Below are positions 42,667 to 50,854 of a stretch of 57,101 nt of DNA, in pieces. A program made the translations under genes and the position numbers. Numbering within the stretch: position 1 is the first letter of the stretch; each line of letters opens with the position of its first letter. The notes beneath the pieces are model-generated. The model was not told the DNA's origin and made no database searches. It worked only from the letters and a program-made list of their open reading frames with translations. The stretch spans positions 1 to 57,101 of the forward strand of contig DATAWX010000003.1 of NCBI GenBank assembly GCA_036266995.1. The letters run 5' to 3'. Origin of the DNA: GCA-003244245 sp036266995. GTDB taxonomy: Bacteria > Actinomycetota > Actinomycetes > Mycobacteriales > Pseudonocardiaceae.

Positions 42667-43671
42667 CTATGGTTCCAGGTAACTTTCAGTTATCCCCTTA
42701 ACGTGCGGCGCCACGCGCTGGGGTCCGGGCGGCGCGACGTGCCTGTGCACCCACGCATCGACCTCTGACCAGGCCGTGTCCAGCCACGTCGACAGCGCGG
42801 CGGGCTCGCGAGGGATGGTGGCCGACGGCGCCAGAACGGTGCGGATGACGAGCGTGCGGTGCACGGGCAGTCGCCACCAGGGCCGGTCCCGTCCGTCCCG
42901 GGCGAAGCCCGAGTGGGCGACCACGAGCACGTCGGCGGTCGGGGCTCCGGTCAGCGCCGCGAGCACGCCACCGAGGTGCGGTGGCAAGGTGTAGGTGCGT
43001 CCGCGCGCGCGGCGCGCCTTGTCGTACCCGGTGTGGGAGGACAGCGCCGCCATCGCGTGCAGCCACCGCGGCCGGCTGAAGTTGCCGCCCTCGGGGAACA
43101 GCAACAGTGCATCGCCGGTGGACATCGAGGCGGCGACGGCGTGGATGCGTCCGCGGGCCCGGCGCCGGTTGTGCCCGATGAAGCACAGCGGCAGGTGATC
43201 GCCGGCGAGGTCGAGGGTGGGTTCCAGTCGCAGCACGGTCTTGAGCACGACGCGCAGCCGCAACTGGTACTGCACCACCAGCAGCCAGGCGATGAACAGC
43301 GTGTCGCCGGGTCCGCAGTGCCGCGCGAGTACCACCAGGCCCTGGCATGTCGCGAGCTGCTCCCTCGTCGCGGATCCGGCTTCCAAAGCCGCCCGCACGT
43401 CGAGGACGCGCCAGATCGCGCGGTACGCCCTGATCAACACCTCGCGCAGCAGCACATTCGGGTCGTCCACCCCGCGCCGCAGGCGATTGAGCGTCGACAG
43501 CTCGATGGCGGCGTAGACCAGGACCAGGGCCGCGCTGCGTAACGGCCGCGCCGAGCGGGCCCCCGCCGACGCGAGCGCGGCGACGACGAGCAGCAACGGC
43601 GCGGTGATCAGGAGCAGGACGTCCAGCATGACCACCACCGGCACCGTCAGAGCCCGGCGCAGCCTGGTCAT
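42667..43671 (-). CDS. 1-acyl-glycerol-3-phosphate acyltransferase-like (PlsC domain)
   Basis: A 334-aa membrane-associated acyltransferase. Two N-terminal helices (VPVVVMLDVLLLITAPLLLV, AALVLVYAAIELSTL) precede the PlsC domain: block I LVVLARHCGPGDTLF (the His/Asp replace the usual NHxxxxD with RHxxxxD), and block III LLLFPEGGNFSRPR. It should move an acyl chain onto a glycerolipid or related alcohol. ATG 43671 overlaps the stop of the patatin gene in an ATGA, so these lipid genes are coupled. Confidence 0.85.
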   Translation of the reverse strand: MTRLRRALTVPVVVMLDVLLLITAPLLLVVAALASAGARSARPLRSAALVLVYAAIELSTLNRLRRGVDDPNVLLREVLIRAYRAIWRVLDVRAALEAGSATREQLATCQGLVVLARHCGPGDTLFIAWLLVVQYQLRLRVVLKTVLRLEPTLDLAGDHLPLCFIGHNRRRARGRIHAVAASMSTGDALLLFPEGGNFSRPRWLHAMAALSSHTGYDKARRARGRTYTLPPHLGGVLAALTGAPTADVLVVAHSGFARDGRDRPWWRLPVHRTLVIRTVLAPSATIPREPAALSTWLDTAWSEVDAWVHRHVAPPGPQRVAPHVKGITESYLEP

Positions 43672-44495
43672 GCCAGCGCCGCCAGGTAGCCGCGGGTGGC
43701 CTCGTAGGCGAGTTGGGCGTTGCACTCGATACGCCGGCGGTCGCGGTAGCGCAGGTTCCCCCACGTCGACGCCGGCCGTTGCGGGAGGCCCGTCGGCAGC
43801 ACGTGCACGGTCACGCCAGCGGGGACATCGCTGAGGTCGGTGTGGAACCGGTGCCGCCGCGCGATTTCGAAGGCCACAAACCCCACCTCCCACGGGAAGC
43901 GTGGCACAGTCAACGCCTCCTCGACCCGCCCGACGTGCAGCACCCACACGGTGTCCGCGCCGGCCTGGACGGCGCGCGCCAACGGGATGCTGTTGACCAA
44001 CCCGCCGTCGAAGAAGTGCTCCCCGTCGATCTGGACGGGCGGGAAGACTCCCGGCAACGCGCAGGATGCGAGCACCGCGTCGATCAGGTCGCCGGAGGAG
44101 AACCAGTGCTCCCGGGCAGTTTCGATGTTGGCCGCCACACAGTGGAAGGGCACCACAAGCTCTTCGAAGGTGTGCACCGCAAGGCGCTCGTGCAGTAGCC
44201 GGCGAAGGTCCTCACCATCGTGTAAGGAGATACCGCTGCGCACTATCTCCACCAACCGGCCGAGCAGTGAACCGCCGAGCACGCCATCGGCTGCGAGCTC
44301 ACCCCACGTCGCCACCAGCTTCTGCGCGCCATCCGGGGTGGGGTCCGCTGCGAGAGCCGCGCCGTTGATCGCCCCGATCGAGGTGCCGCAGATAAGATCC
44401 GGCACCACCCCGGCCTCGAGCAGGGCGCGGGCCATGCCGGCCTCAGTCGCGCCCAGCACACCCCCGCCACCGAGGACGAACGCGCTACCGGCCAT
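43668..44495 (-). CDS. Patatin-like phospholipase
   Basis: A 275-aa lipid acyl hydrolase. Oxyanion loop FVLGGGGVLGATEAGM, nucleophile elbow ICGTSIGAINGAAL (G-x-S-x-G), and catalytic Asp in FFDGGLVNSIPLA give a complete Ser-Asp dyad. VHTFEELVVPFHCVAANIET and LASCALPGVFPPVQIDGEHF are family blocks. Cytoplasmic by sequence. It is coupled by a 4-bp overlap to the PlsC-type acyltransferase, suggesting lipid remodelling. Confidence 0.92.
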   Translation of the reverse strand: MAGSAFVLGGGGVLGATEAGMARALLEAGVVPDLICGTSIGAINGAALAADPTPDGAQKLVATWGELAADGVLGGSLLGRLVEIVRSGISLHDGEDLRRLLHERLAVHTFEELVVPFHCVAANIETAREHWFSSGDLIDAVLASCALPGVFPPVQIDGEHFFDGGLVNSIPLARAVQAGADTVWVLHVGRVEEALTVPRFPWEVGFVAFEIARRHRFHTDLSDVPAGVTVHVLPTGLPQRPASTWGNLRYRDRRRIECNAQLAYEATRGYLAALA

Positions 44496-44584
44496 GCCAC
44501 CGGTATACCCGTCAGTCTCTGCTCTAGCTTTCTGACCACCGTTCGGAGCCGAATAGCGGTTGCCGCCGACATGTGACGTACTGG

Positions 44585-45229
44585 CTACCCATGGGAGACC
44601 TGCACGAGGTCGGCGCGCACTGCTAGCAACCCCCGCACGACCAGCGCGGTGACCAGCCCCTCCAAGACCGCGACCAGCGCGTATACCCCGATGGTCGACA
44701 CCGCGACGGTGCGCAGCGGCACCCCGGCAGCACCGCCTAGGGCGTACTCCGCGGTGAACAGCCCCGCCGCGGCGAGCACCGACACCGCGGCGGCGATTCC
44801 CGCGGCCACCGCTGTTCCAGTGGGCCGCTCGGGCAGCACCTTACGCAGCCCGAGCAGCACCGGGTAGCCGATCACGGCCGGCACCAGCGCGAGATTCATG
44901 ACATTGATCCCGAGCGTGGACAGCCCGCCGTCACCCAGGAACAAGGCTTGGACCACGGTGACCACAGTGATCACCACCGGCCCCAGCCAGGGTCCGAGCA
45001 GCGCGACGGCCAGCGTGCCGCCGAGCAGGTGGCCCTCAGTACCCACCGCAATCGGGATGATCGGGGCCCCCAGCACCAGGAAGAACGCGGCGGCGAGCCC
45101 GGCCAGCGGCAGTTGCCGTTCGGTGACGTCGAGCCGGGCGCGGCGCACGCACAGCGCTAGCCCGGCAACAGCCACCACGGCGCCGGCGACCGTGACCGTA
45201 GGGGAGACGAAGCCGTCTGGGATGTGCAC
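44585..45229 (-). CDS. cbiM: CbiM, substrate-binding subunit of a cobalt/nickel ECF transporter
   Basis: A 214-aa, six- to seven-helix membrane protein. The mature N terminus HIPDGFVSPTVTVAGAVVAV supplies the His ligand for Co(II)/Ni(II), after removal of the initiating residue. EGHLLGGTLAVALLGPWLGP and LGDGGLSTLGINVMNLALVP are family blocks. GTG 45229 has AAGGAG six bases upstream. Usually cbiN, cbiQ and cbiO follow; none is present in the window, so this is an orphan subunit. A cobalamin riboswitch precedes it, which argues for cobalt supply to B12. Confidence 0.93.
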   Translation of the reverse strand: MHIPDGFVSPTVTVAGAVVAVAGLALCVRRARLDVTERQLPLAGLAAAFFLVLGAPIIPIAVGTEGHLLGGTLAVALLGPWLGPVVITVVTVVQALFLGDGGLSTLGINVMNLALVPAVIGYPVLLGLRKVLPERPTGTAVAAGIAAAVSVLAAAGLFTAEYALGGAAGVPLRTVAVSTIGVYALVAVLEGLVTALVVRGLLAVRADLVQVSHG

Positions 45230-45249
45230 GGAAAACTCCTTCGGGATGA

Positions 45250-45400
45250 CGCGTCCCGCACAATGGTGAGCTGGGCAACGGCCGAAGATCTGGCTCTCGG
45301 GCGGCAACCCACCCGATCACAGTGGCGCGACCGCGCCGGATTCTCACCGGCTTCCTCGCACCGTTGCTTGTCGCAGCGTAGCTGATCGGCGTCGCATCGC
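45250..45400 (-). promoter_or_regulatory. Cobalamin riboswitch upstream of cbiM
   Basis: On the minus strand the leader contains GGTGCGAGGAAGCC, then GCCGGTGAGAATCCGGC and GGTCGCGCCACTGTGATC, matching the conserved B12-riboswitch core (GCCGGTG-x-x-AATCCGGC ... CGCCACTGT), followed by GAGAGCCAGAT. Edges are approximate. It should shut off cbiM when adenosylcobalamin is plentiful. Confidence 0.9.
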
Positions 45401-45430
45401 GGTCCCGATAACAGCCCAGAACGGAAGGAT

Positions 45431-46012
45431 TCAGGGGCCGGTGACGGTTCGGCCGGGCAGTCCGGGGCCGTTCATCGCGCGGACCAGGTCCTCGCGCGCT
45501 CTGGCCACCCGAGAGCGGATGGTGCCGACCGGGCAACCGCACACCTCGGCGGCGGCCGCGTAGCCCAGACCCAGTACCTGGGTGAGCACGAAGGCGTCCC
45601 GGCGGTCGGGTTCCAGACCGGCCACCAGTTCGCGCAGCAGGACGCCCTCGTCGAACCCGGACCGGCGATGTGTCGAACTCTCGGCCGCGACGGTGTCCCA
45701 ATCCTCGACGGTGGTGGTGCGCGGCCGCGCCATGGTCCGCCGCACCTGGTCGGCGGCGACTCGCCGAGCGATGGAAAGCAGCCAGGTGCGCGCCGAAGAG
45801 CGGCCGGCGAAGCCCGGCAGTGCCCGCAGTGCCCGCAGATAGGTCTCCTGCGTGAGGTCCTCAGCCTCGTCCCGCGCGCAAAGGGGGGCGACGAAGCGGT
45901 GCACATCACGCTGAGTGGTGCGGATGAACGCCGCCAGAGCCGCACGATCCCCCGCACCAGCCGCAAGCGCGAGCTGGGTGGTCTGCACGTCATCAGATCG
46001 GGGGTCACCCAT
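45431..46012 (-). CDS. sigC: ECF RNA polymerase sigma factor, SigC-like
   Basis: A 193-aa ECF sigma factor. Region 2: FIRTTQRDVHRFVAPL, DEAEDLTQETYLRALRALPG and SSARTWLLSIARRVAADQVR. Region 4: AFVLTQVLGLGYAAAAEVCG and CPVGTIRSRVARAREDLVRA. The sequence is close to mycobacterial SigC, which has been linked to copper acquisition; the copper genes around support the same role here. No dedicated anti-sigma gene is adjacent, but the zf-HC2 fusion protein at 42087-42659 is a candidate. Confidence 0.88.
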   Translation of the reverse strand: MGDPRSDDVQTTQLALAAGAGDRAALAAFIRTTQRDVHRFVAPLCARDEAEDLTQETYLRALRALPGFAGRSSARTWLLSIARRVAADQVRRTMARPRTTTVEDWDTVAAESSTHRRSGFDEGVLLRELVAGLEPDRRDAFVLTQVLGLGYAAAAEVCGCPVGTIRSRVARAREDLVRAMNGPGLPGRTVTGP

Positions 46013-46112
46013 ATAGGACAGGCTAACTAAAAGTTGTCGGGAACCCTAGGAGTCCTACTGGTGCCCACCTGGTGACGTGGGACTGGCACGGACGGACCGC
46101 AGAATGCCACGG

Positions 46113-46140
46113 CCCCGGCAGGGAGGGGAGGCTGCCGGGG
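46113..46140. terminator. GC hairpin downstream of the nickel permease gene
   Basis: CCCCGGCAG and CTGCCGGGG pair perfectly over 9 bp around a 10-base G-rich loop, about 70 bases past the NiCoT stop. Likely terminator without T-run, as is common in high-G+C genomes. The rest of 46013-46207 shows no gene. Confidence 0.5.
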
Positions 46141-46207
46141 TCGTGGGATACACCCGCTTGACTGGTGAGCGGGCGAGTCTGGCTCAGCCGGGTGGTTGCG
46201 GCCCTGG

Positions 46208-47359
46208 TTACTCCCCGGTGCCCGGGGTGGTCGCCAGGTTGGCGGACCATTTCTCCTCGATCCGGCCGAACCGCCAGACTGCTAATGCGGTGAGCCAGGC
46301 GACGATGAACAGGGCGACGATGGCGTAACCGGCGTAGTCCAGTGGGATCGACCCGATCGCCGCAAGGGGCCCCGAGTCGATGCCGGCCTGGTCGTCGAGT
46401 ACCCCGATCAGTTCGATGGTGCCGATGATCAGGGCGACGGCCACTGACAGTGCGGTGATGGTGATGTTGTAGAAGACCTTGCGGACCGGCTTGGCGAAGG
46501 CCCAGCCGTAGGCGGCGTTCATGAAGACGCCGTCGGTGGTGTCCATCAGGCACATCCCGGCGGCGAACAGGATCGGCAGGATGAGGATCGCGTAGAAGGG
46601 CAGGCTGAACGCCGCCGCTCCACCGGCCAGGACCAGCAGGCCGACTTCGGTTGCGGTGTCGAAGCCCAGCCCGAACAACACGCCGATCGGGTAGATGTGC
46701 CAGGGCTTGCGGACCGACTTGGTCAGGCCGCCGAGGATGCGGTTCATGAAGCCGCGTTTGTTGAGCTGGTCTTCCAGTTCCTGTTCGTTGTAGGTGCCGT
46801 GGCGCATCTTGGCGAAGACCTTGATGATGCCAATCAGGACGACGAGGTTGAGGATCCCCAGGATCCACAGGAACACGCCCGACACCGAGGCGCCGATGAT
46901 GCCGGTGACGGAGTGCAGCTCGGAGGTGTCGTTCTCGACCTGCCCGGCGAGGGCCTTTACCCCGACCGAGAGAAGGAACGCCAGCCCGAAGACGATCGTG
47001 GAGTGCCCCAGGGAGAACCAGAACCCCACCGACAGCGGCTTACGCGTGTTGCCTGTCTCCGCGTTGTCGGCCATCAACTTGCGGGTGGTGTTGTCGACCG
47101 CGGCGATGTGGTCGGCGTCGAAGGCGTGCCGTAGCCCGAAGGTGTAGGCCAGAACGCCGACCCCAACGCCGTAGATACCGGTGGTGCCGAGGTTGTAGCC
47201 CTGCGGGACGACGAACGCGAGCAGCACCCCGAAGCCGATCAGGTGGAGAAAAACGATAAATCCATACATACCGCCGATGGAGATCCGATCGTCGCGGGTG
47301 AGGCTGGCGCGGAAGCGGGAAAATCCGGAACCGGAGACAGCCGGGGCTGGAGCGTTCAT
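46208..47359 (-). CDS. NiCoT family nickel/cobalt permease
   Basis: A 383-aa, eight-helix secondary transporter. The helix II signature RHAFDADHIAAVDNTTRKLM is complete, with the metal-binding HAFDADH; helix III LSVGFWFSLGHSTIVFGLAF; helix V FGLGFDTATEVGLL; and DTTDGVFMNAAYGWA near helix VI. It imports Ni(II) and possibly Co(II) at high affinity. GAGGGAG precedes ATG 47359. HypA and HypB lie 2.4 kb away and a Nur-like box lies 230 bases upstream, so nickel-repressed nickel uptake is inferred. Confidence 0.95.
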   Translation of the reverse strand: MNAPAPAVSGSGFSRFRASLTRDDRISIGGMYGFIVFLHLIGFGVLLAFVVPQGYNLGTTGIYGVGVGVLAYTFGLRHAFDADHIAAVDNTTRKLMADNAETGNTRKPLSVGFWFSLGHSTIVFGLAFLLSVGVKALAGQVENDTSELHSVTGIIGASVSGVFLWILGILNLVVLIGIIKVFAKMRHGTYNEQELEDQLNKRGFMNRILGGLTKSVRKPWHIYPIGVLFGLGFDTATEVGLLVLAGGAAAFSLPFYAILILPILFAAGMCLMDTTDGVFMNAAYGWAFAKPVRKVFYNITITALSVAVALIIGTIELIGVLDDQAGIDSGPLAAIGSIPLDYAGYAIVALFIVAWLTALAVWRFGRIEEKWSANLATTPGTGE

Positions 47360-47424
47360 GGGCTCCCTCGCTTCGTTTAGTCACTCTGAGGAGCAGTAGT
47401 CATCAGTCTTTCGAGTGATGATAG

Positions 47425-47441
47425 ATACCATTAGATGGCAT
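47425..47441. promoter_or_regulatory. Palindrome upstream of the nickel permease
   Basis: ATACCAT-TAG-ATGGCAT is an inverted repeat with one mismatch in seven, 66 bases upstream of the permease start, within an AT-richer promoter stretch (TGATAGATACC). Candidate operator or promoter element. Confidence 0.4.
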
Positions 47442-47591
47442 GTGCAAGAGAGAGGTGACAACTTCCTGCCACATTCTGGCGAGGAGGGGCGGCCCGGCCA
47501 TCGCCTCAAGATCCCGATACCCGCATCGGCGTTACCTGCGCAGGAGCCGACCGGCTCTTGCCTTCCGAAGGAGCGGCACGTCATGATGCAG

Positions 47592-47608
47592 TTGCAACTA
47601 TGTGGCAA
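47592..47608. promoter_or_regulatory. Nur-like nickel-responsive operator
   Basis: TTGCAA-CTATG-TGGCAA matches the Nur (nickel-responsive Fur family) consensus tTGCaa-N5-ttGCAA known from Streptomyces with a single difference in the second arm. It lies between the nickel permease and the remains of a superoxide dismutase gene, the two classic Nur targets. Confidence 0.65.
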
Positions 47609-47611
47609 TAG

Positions 47612-47737
47612 ATGGCTGCGATCATGCGGACCACCGCAGCGGCGCCGGCGGGGCGCTACCGGCGAGCGCGCACCCACGGCCACCTGTGGTCGCTGCCCGA
47701 CGGCACTGGCCTGCACGCCCATACGGTCAGTTGGTGA
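47612..47737 (+). CDS. 41-aa ORF immediately after the Nur-like box
   Basis: ATG 47612 starts three bases after the Nur-like site and encodes 41 residues: RTTAAAPAGRYRRARTHGHL, then WSLPDGTGLHAHTVSW and stop. It overlaps the next frame by four bases (GTGA), as coupled genes do. No ribosome site is clear and I do not recognise a family, so this may be a chance or decayed frame. Confidence 0.3.
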   Translation: MAAIMRTTAAAPAGRYRRARTHGHLWSLPDGTGLHAHTVSW

Positions 47738-47916
47738 TCGAAGACTTCACCGACCTGCCCAGTTGCCTACGCCACTCTGCCGGGGTGAGCCTGCGCGGTA
47801 TCGCCAGGGCGGCTGGATTGGGGTGGGCCAGGATGCGTCGAGAGCTCGACGCGGCAGGCGTCGCGGTACGGCCGGCGAGTCGTCCGGGTTGCGTTCCGGC
47901 TGCAATCGCAAGATAG
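47734..47916 (+). CDS. 60-aa ORF with helix-turn-helix-like sequence
   Basis: GTG 47734 overlaps the previous stop and opens a 60-aa frame whose middle, SLRGIARAAGLGWARMRREL followed by DAAGVAVRP, has the look of a small helix-turn-helix. It ends 38 bases before the superoxide dismutase remnant. It could be a remnant of a regulator or a real small protein; unrecognised. Confidence 0.35.
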   Translation: MIEDFTDLPSCLRHSAGVSLRGIARAAGLGWARMRRELDAAGVAVRPASRPGCVPAAIAR

Positions 47917-47954
47917 TTGCTACAGCATTTATAAGTAACTACACGAGGTCAAGC

Positions 47955-48204
47955 ATGGCCGACTACACCTTGCCCGACCTGCCCTACGACTACGCCGCCC
48001 TGGAGCCACCTACGCCAAGGGCGCCAACACCGCTCTGGAGCAGCTGACCGACGCGCGGGACTGCGAGGCGCTGCCACGGTGAACCTGCTGGAGCGCAACC
48101 TGGCGTTCAACCTCGGCGGGCACGTCAATCACTCGGTGTTCTGGCCCAACATCTCCCCCGACGGCGGTGACAAGCTCGCGCGACCAGCGAAAGGCTTGGG
48201 GTGA
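47955..48204 (+). pseudogene. Iron/manganese superoxide dismutase remnant
   Basis: ATG 47955 behind GAGG opens ADYTLPDLPYDYAALEP, the SOD N terminus. The next block (normally ISGEIMELHHxKHH, with a metal His) is deleted. The reading shifts to TYAKGANTALEQLTDARD, then after another shift to ATVNLLERNLAFNLGGHVNH and SVFWPNISPDGGDKL, where the family ends; a stop occurs at 48204. About half of the protein, including the C-terminal metal ligands, is gone. The leader seems intact. In Streptomyces the Fe-SOD gene is a Nur target, matching the upstream Nur-like box. Confidence 0.85.
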
Positions 48205-48803
48205 GTCTCAAGCAGGTACCTTGCCGTCTCGGGGACTGGTGGGATTCCTTGACACCGGGTGGCCGGCACCCTTACGGCCGCTGACGTCGCAACAAACTTT
48301 TTCAGCGCGCTTCTCGACGCTGTGCACGGAGTACGTAACATATTGTATTTATACGCCTCGGATAGCGTAGCGAAGATTACGCCAATAGAGTGATTGCTCT
48401 AGCAATTTCAATCGCCAAAAGTAACCCTTGTGACAAGTCGCTAGCAGGAAGGTCTTGTCATTGCACACCGATCCGCCGGTATGTCACCCGGTGCCCGTGA
48501 GGGTAGGTGCCTGGTGAGCCGCGCAGGACAATCAGCCAACTCCCCGTATCACGCGCCGACCATCGGTACTCGTGAAGCGGAGCAGGGCGCGAAATTGGAT
48601 GCCTAGCGGCGTCGCGTCTGTTCTTTCTGACCTGCCAAGGCAGTAAAAAGCACGACACCCGCGTAATCGACGTGTATTCACAATGACCGTTCGACGCTGA
48701 AAGAGGACCAACGGCCTCCGTCGCCGTGCGCATGGTGAGGGGATATCGGCGCAATCTATGCCCATCCCTTCGGCGCCTATTGGTGACCGGGAACGGAGTC
48801 CGC
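48205..48803. other. 600-bp non-coding, partly AT-rich stretch
   Basis: No gene is recognised. 48290-48450 is much richer in A/T than the surroundings (CATATTGTATTTATACG) and contains TTGCTCTAGCAA, a perfect palindrome. It separates the SOD remnant from the Rpf-type gene and probably holds the latter's promoter and long leader. I looked for a c-di-AMP (ydaO) riboswitch, common before rpf genes, and could not see its conserved core. Confidence 0.4.
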
Positions 48804-49388
48804 ATGTCCGGAGATATATGCCGCATACCCATCCGACGCCTACTCGGCGCTGTCGCCGCGGCGTGTTTGACGGTTGCCACCGGTGGCCTGCTCGCCGCCC
48901 CCGCAACCGCGGCGTCGGATGTGAACTGGGATGCGGTCGCGCAGTGTGAGTCCGGTGGAAACTGGACCATCAACACCGGCAACGGTTTCTACGGCGGGCT
49001 ACAGTTCACGCTGTCGACCTGGCGGGCCAACGGTGGCGTGGGTAACCCCGCCAAGGCCAGCCGGGACAGCCAGGTCACCGTTGCCGAGCGAGTCCTGGTA
49101 TCCCAGGGCATCGGAGCGTGGCCCGTGTGCGGAAAACGCTCCGGGAACATCGTCGCCGCCACTCCGAGGAAGCCAGCGAAGCCAGCAACCTCAGTCGCAC
49201 CCGAGCCTGCACCGACTACCACGGGACCGACATCGGCCTACACGGTGCTGCCCGGGGACACCCTCTGGTCGATCGCCCTGAGCCATCACGTGCCCGGCGG
49301 TTGGCCGCAGCTCGTCCAAGTCAACCAGGGCGGCGTCGCCGACCCAGACCTCATCCTGGTAGGCCAATCGCTGCGGATTCCGCTGTAG
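48804..49388 (+). CDS. Resuscitation-promoting factor-like transglycosylase with LysM
   Basis: A 194-aa secreted protein. Signal peptide RRLLGAVAAACLTVATGGLL, cleaved near APATAA. The Rpf lysozyme-like domain is next (DVNWDAVAQCESGGNWTINT with the catalytic Glu, GNGFYGGLQFTLSTW, QVTVAERVLVSQGIGAWPVC with the second Cys). A Pro/Thr linker leads to a C-terminal LysM domain (YTVLPGDTLWSIALSHHVPG, DPDLILVGQSLRIPL) that binds peptidoglycan. It should cleave cell-wall glycan during growth resumption. ATG 48804 has GGAG six bases upstream. Confidence 0.95.
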   Translation: MSGDICRIPIRRLLGAVAAACLTVATGGLLAAPATAASDVNWDAVAQCESGGNWTINTGNGFYGGLQFTLSTWRANGGVGNPAKASRDSQVTVAERVLVSQGIGAWPVCGKRSGNIVAATPRKPAKPATSVAPEPAPTTTGPTSAYTVLPGDTLWSIALSHHVPGGWPQLVQVNQGGVADPDLILVGQSLRIPL

Positions 49389-49715
49389 CGCCGCCCGCCG
49401 AGGCGACTGGGGACGAACGAACCTGCGTCAAGATCACGCACGACCGGGATCGGTGCTGTCACCTGAAGCTAGGAGCCTCGGCCGGCCACGACTGCGAAGG
49501 TGGTGTTGACGCTCAGCAGCCGATCCGGCAGCAGCAACTGTCGGCGCATCGGCGCGCCAGCCGATCGTCTTGCGGGCGATAACCAACCGCACTATCGGAC
49601 TTCTTGCAATGACCTGGCTCTAGCCGGATAATGCCAGAACTCATACAACTGTGGGATCGGGTGGTAAGAGGACGCCCAACGGCATGGGCACCACCAAGCC
49701 AGTAGCGTTGATCGG
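49389..49715. other. Intergenic region before hypA
   Basis: 327 bases with no gene or clear structure recognised. An A/T-richer portion around 49590-49640 (ACTTCTTGCAATGAC) may be the hypA promoter. No Nur box is evident. Confidence 0.35.
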
Positions 49716-50054
49716 GTGCATGAGTTGTCGATCGCCGAGGCCATCGCCCACAAGGTCAGGGAGCGGGCGGGCGGGCGGGCGGTATCGGCGGTGGCCATCC
49801 GGGTCGGTCACTTCCGCCAGATCGTCCCCGATGCGTTGGAGTTCTGCTGGACCATGGTCACCGATGCCACCGGATTGGAGGGCTGCCGGCTGGAGATTGA
49901 GCAGGTGCCGGCCACGGTGAGGTGCGGCGACTGCGACGTCGTCACGACCCTTGACGTCCCGATCCTCGTGTGCGGGTCCTGTGAGGGGTCCAACGTGACC
50001 CTGTTGACCGGCCAGGAGTTCATGGTCGTCTCGCTCGAGATTTTGGAGGTTTGA
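49716..50054 (+). CDS. hypA: HypA, hydrogenase nickel-incorporation protein
   Basis: A 112-aa nickel metallochaperone for [NiFe]-hydrogenase. The N-terminal nickel site HELSIAEAIAHKV is intact (initiator followed by His2 and Glu3). The zinc site is the pair CGDC and CGSC near residues 70 and 87. VGHFRQIVPDALEFCWTMVT is a family block. The start is GTG. The stop overlaps the TTG of hypB by four bases, so the two are coupled. No hydrogenase subunit is in the window. Confidence 0.93.
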   Translation: MHELSIAEAIAHKVRERAGGRAVSAVAIRVGHFRQIVPDALEFCWTMVTDATGLEGCRLEIEQVPATVRCGDCDVVTTLDVPILVCGSCEGSNVTLLTGQEFMVVSLEILEV

Positions 50055-50854
50055 TCGAAATGGGCCGTTTCCACCCCCACTCCGATGGGACGATGCATAT
50101 TCACGACCACGACCACGACCACGAGGGCGTGACTGCCCGGGACGTGGGGGACCACAGTGGCTACCCGCAGACGGGGACGGCGCGGGTGGATGTGCTCGAG
50201 GACATCCTGTCCGAGAACGATCGAGTGGCCGATGCTAATCAGAAGGACTTCGCTGAGGCCGGGGTGCGGGTCGTCAACATCATGTCCTCGCCTGGAGCGG
50301 GCAAGACCGCGCTGTTGAAGCGGACGCTGGCCGCCCTCGCGGCGGGGACCCGGATCGGCATCCTGGAAGGTGACATCGCCACCAGCATCGACGCTGATCA
50401 GCTCGAGGGATATGGCGCCGTGGTGTCGCTGGTCAACACCAGTGCCGGGTTCGGTGGTGAGTGCCACCTGGACGCTGTCATGGTTCGCTCAGGCTTGTCT
50501 CGGCTGCCGCTTCCCGAGCTTGATCTGCTGCTGATCGAGAATGTGGGCAATCTGGTGTGCCCGGCGGAGTTCCGCGTTGGCGAGCACGCCAAGGCCATGG
50601 TCTACTCGGTGACCGAGGGTGAAGAGAAGCCGCTGAAATACCCGGTGATGTTCCGGGCCGTCGACGTGGTCGTGATCAACAAGGTCGACCTGTTGCCGTA
50701 CCTCGACTTCGACCTGGACACGTTCCTGGCCAACCTGCGGGCCGTCAACCCGGACGCGACAATAATCCGCGCCAGCGCCCGCACCGGTGAGGGCATCGAA
50801 CAGTGGTGTTCCTGGCTGCTCGGCCAAGCGGCGGCGAGTGCTGCGGCCCACTGA
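50051..50854 (+). CDS. hypB: HypB, hydrogenase/urease nickel-incorporation GTPase
   Basis: A 267-aa G3E GTPase that works with HypA to insert nickel. A His-rich N-terminal stretch (HIHDHDHDHEG) can store Ni(II). Then VVNIMSSPGAGKTALLKRTL (Walker A), EGDIATSIDADQLEGYGAVV, GGECHLDAVMVRSGL with the switch-region Cys-His, ENVGNLVCPAEFRVGEHAKA (Walker B and dimer metal Cys), and NKVDLLPYLDFD (NKxD). TTG 50051 is coupled to hypA; ATG 50060 is an alternative start. Other hyp genes may lie elsewhere. Confidence 0.95.
   Translation: MIEMGRFHPHSDGTMHIHDHDHDHEGVTARDVGDHSGYPQTGTARVDVLEDILSENDRVADANQKDFAEAGVRVVNIMSSPGAGKTALLKRTLAALAAGTRIGILEGDIATSIDADQLEGYGAVVSLVNTSAGFGGECHLDAVMVRSGLSRLPLPELDLLLIENVGNLVCPAEFRVGEHAKAMVYSVTEGEEKPLKYPVMFRAVDVVVINKVDLLPYLDFDLDTFLANLRAVNPDATIIRASARTGEGIEQWCSWLLGQAAASAAAH

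Noticed and set aside
47415..48047. 210-aa ORF ending in a superoxide dismutase N terminus
   Set aside because: The first 180 residues cross the Nur-like box and intergenic DNA without family resemblance; the SOD start at 47955 has its own ribosome site.
48460..48800. Possible ydaO (c-di-AMP) riboswitch before the Rpf gene
   Set aside because: This class is common before rpf genes, but I could not find its conserved core in the leader on either strand.
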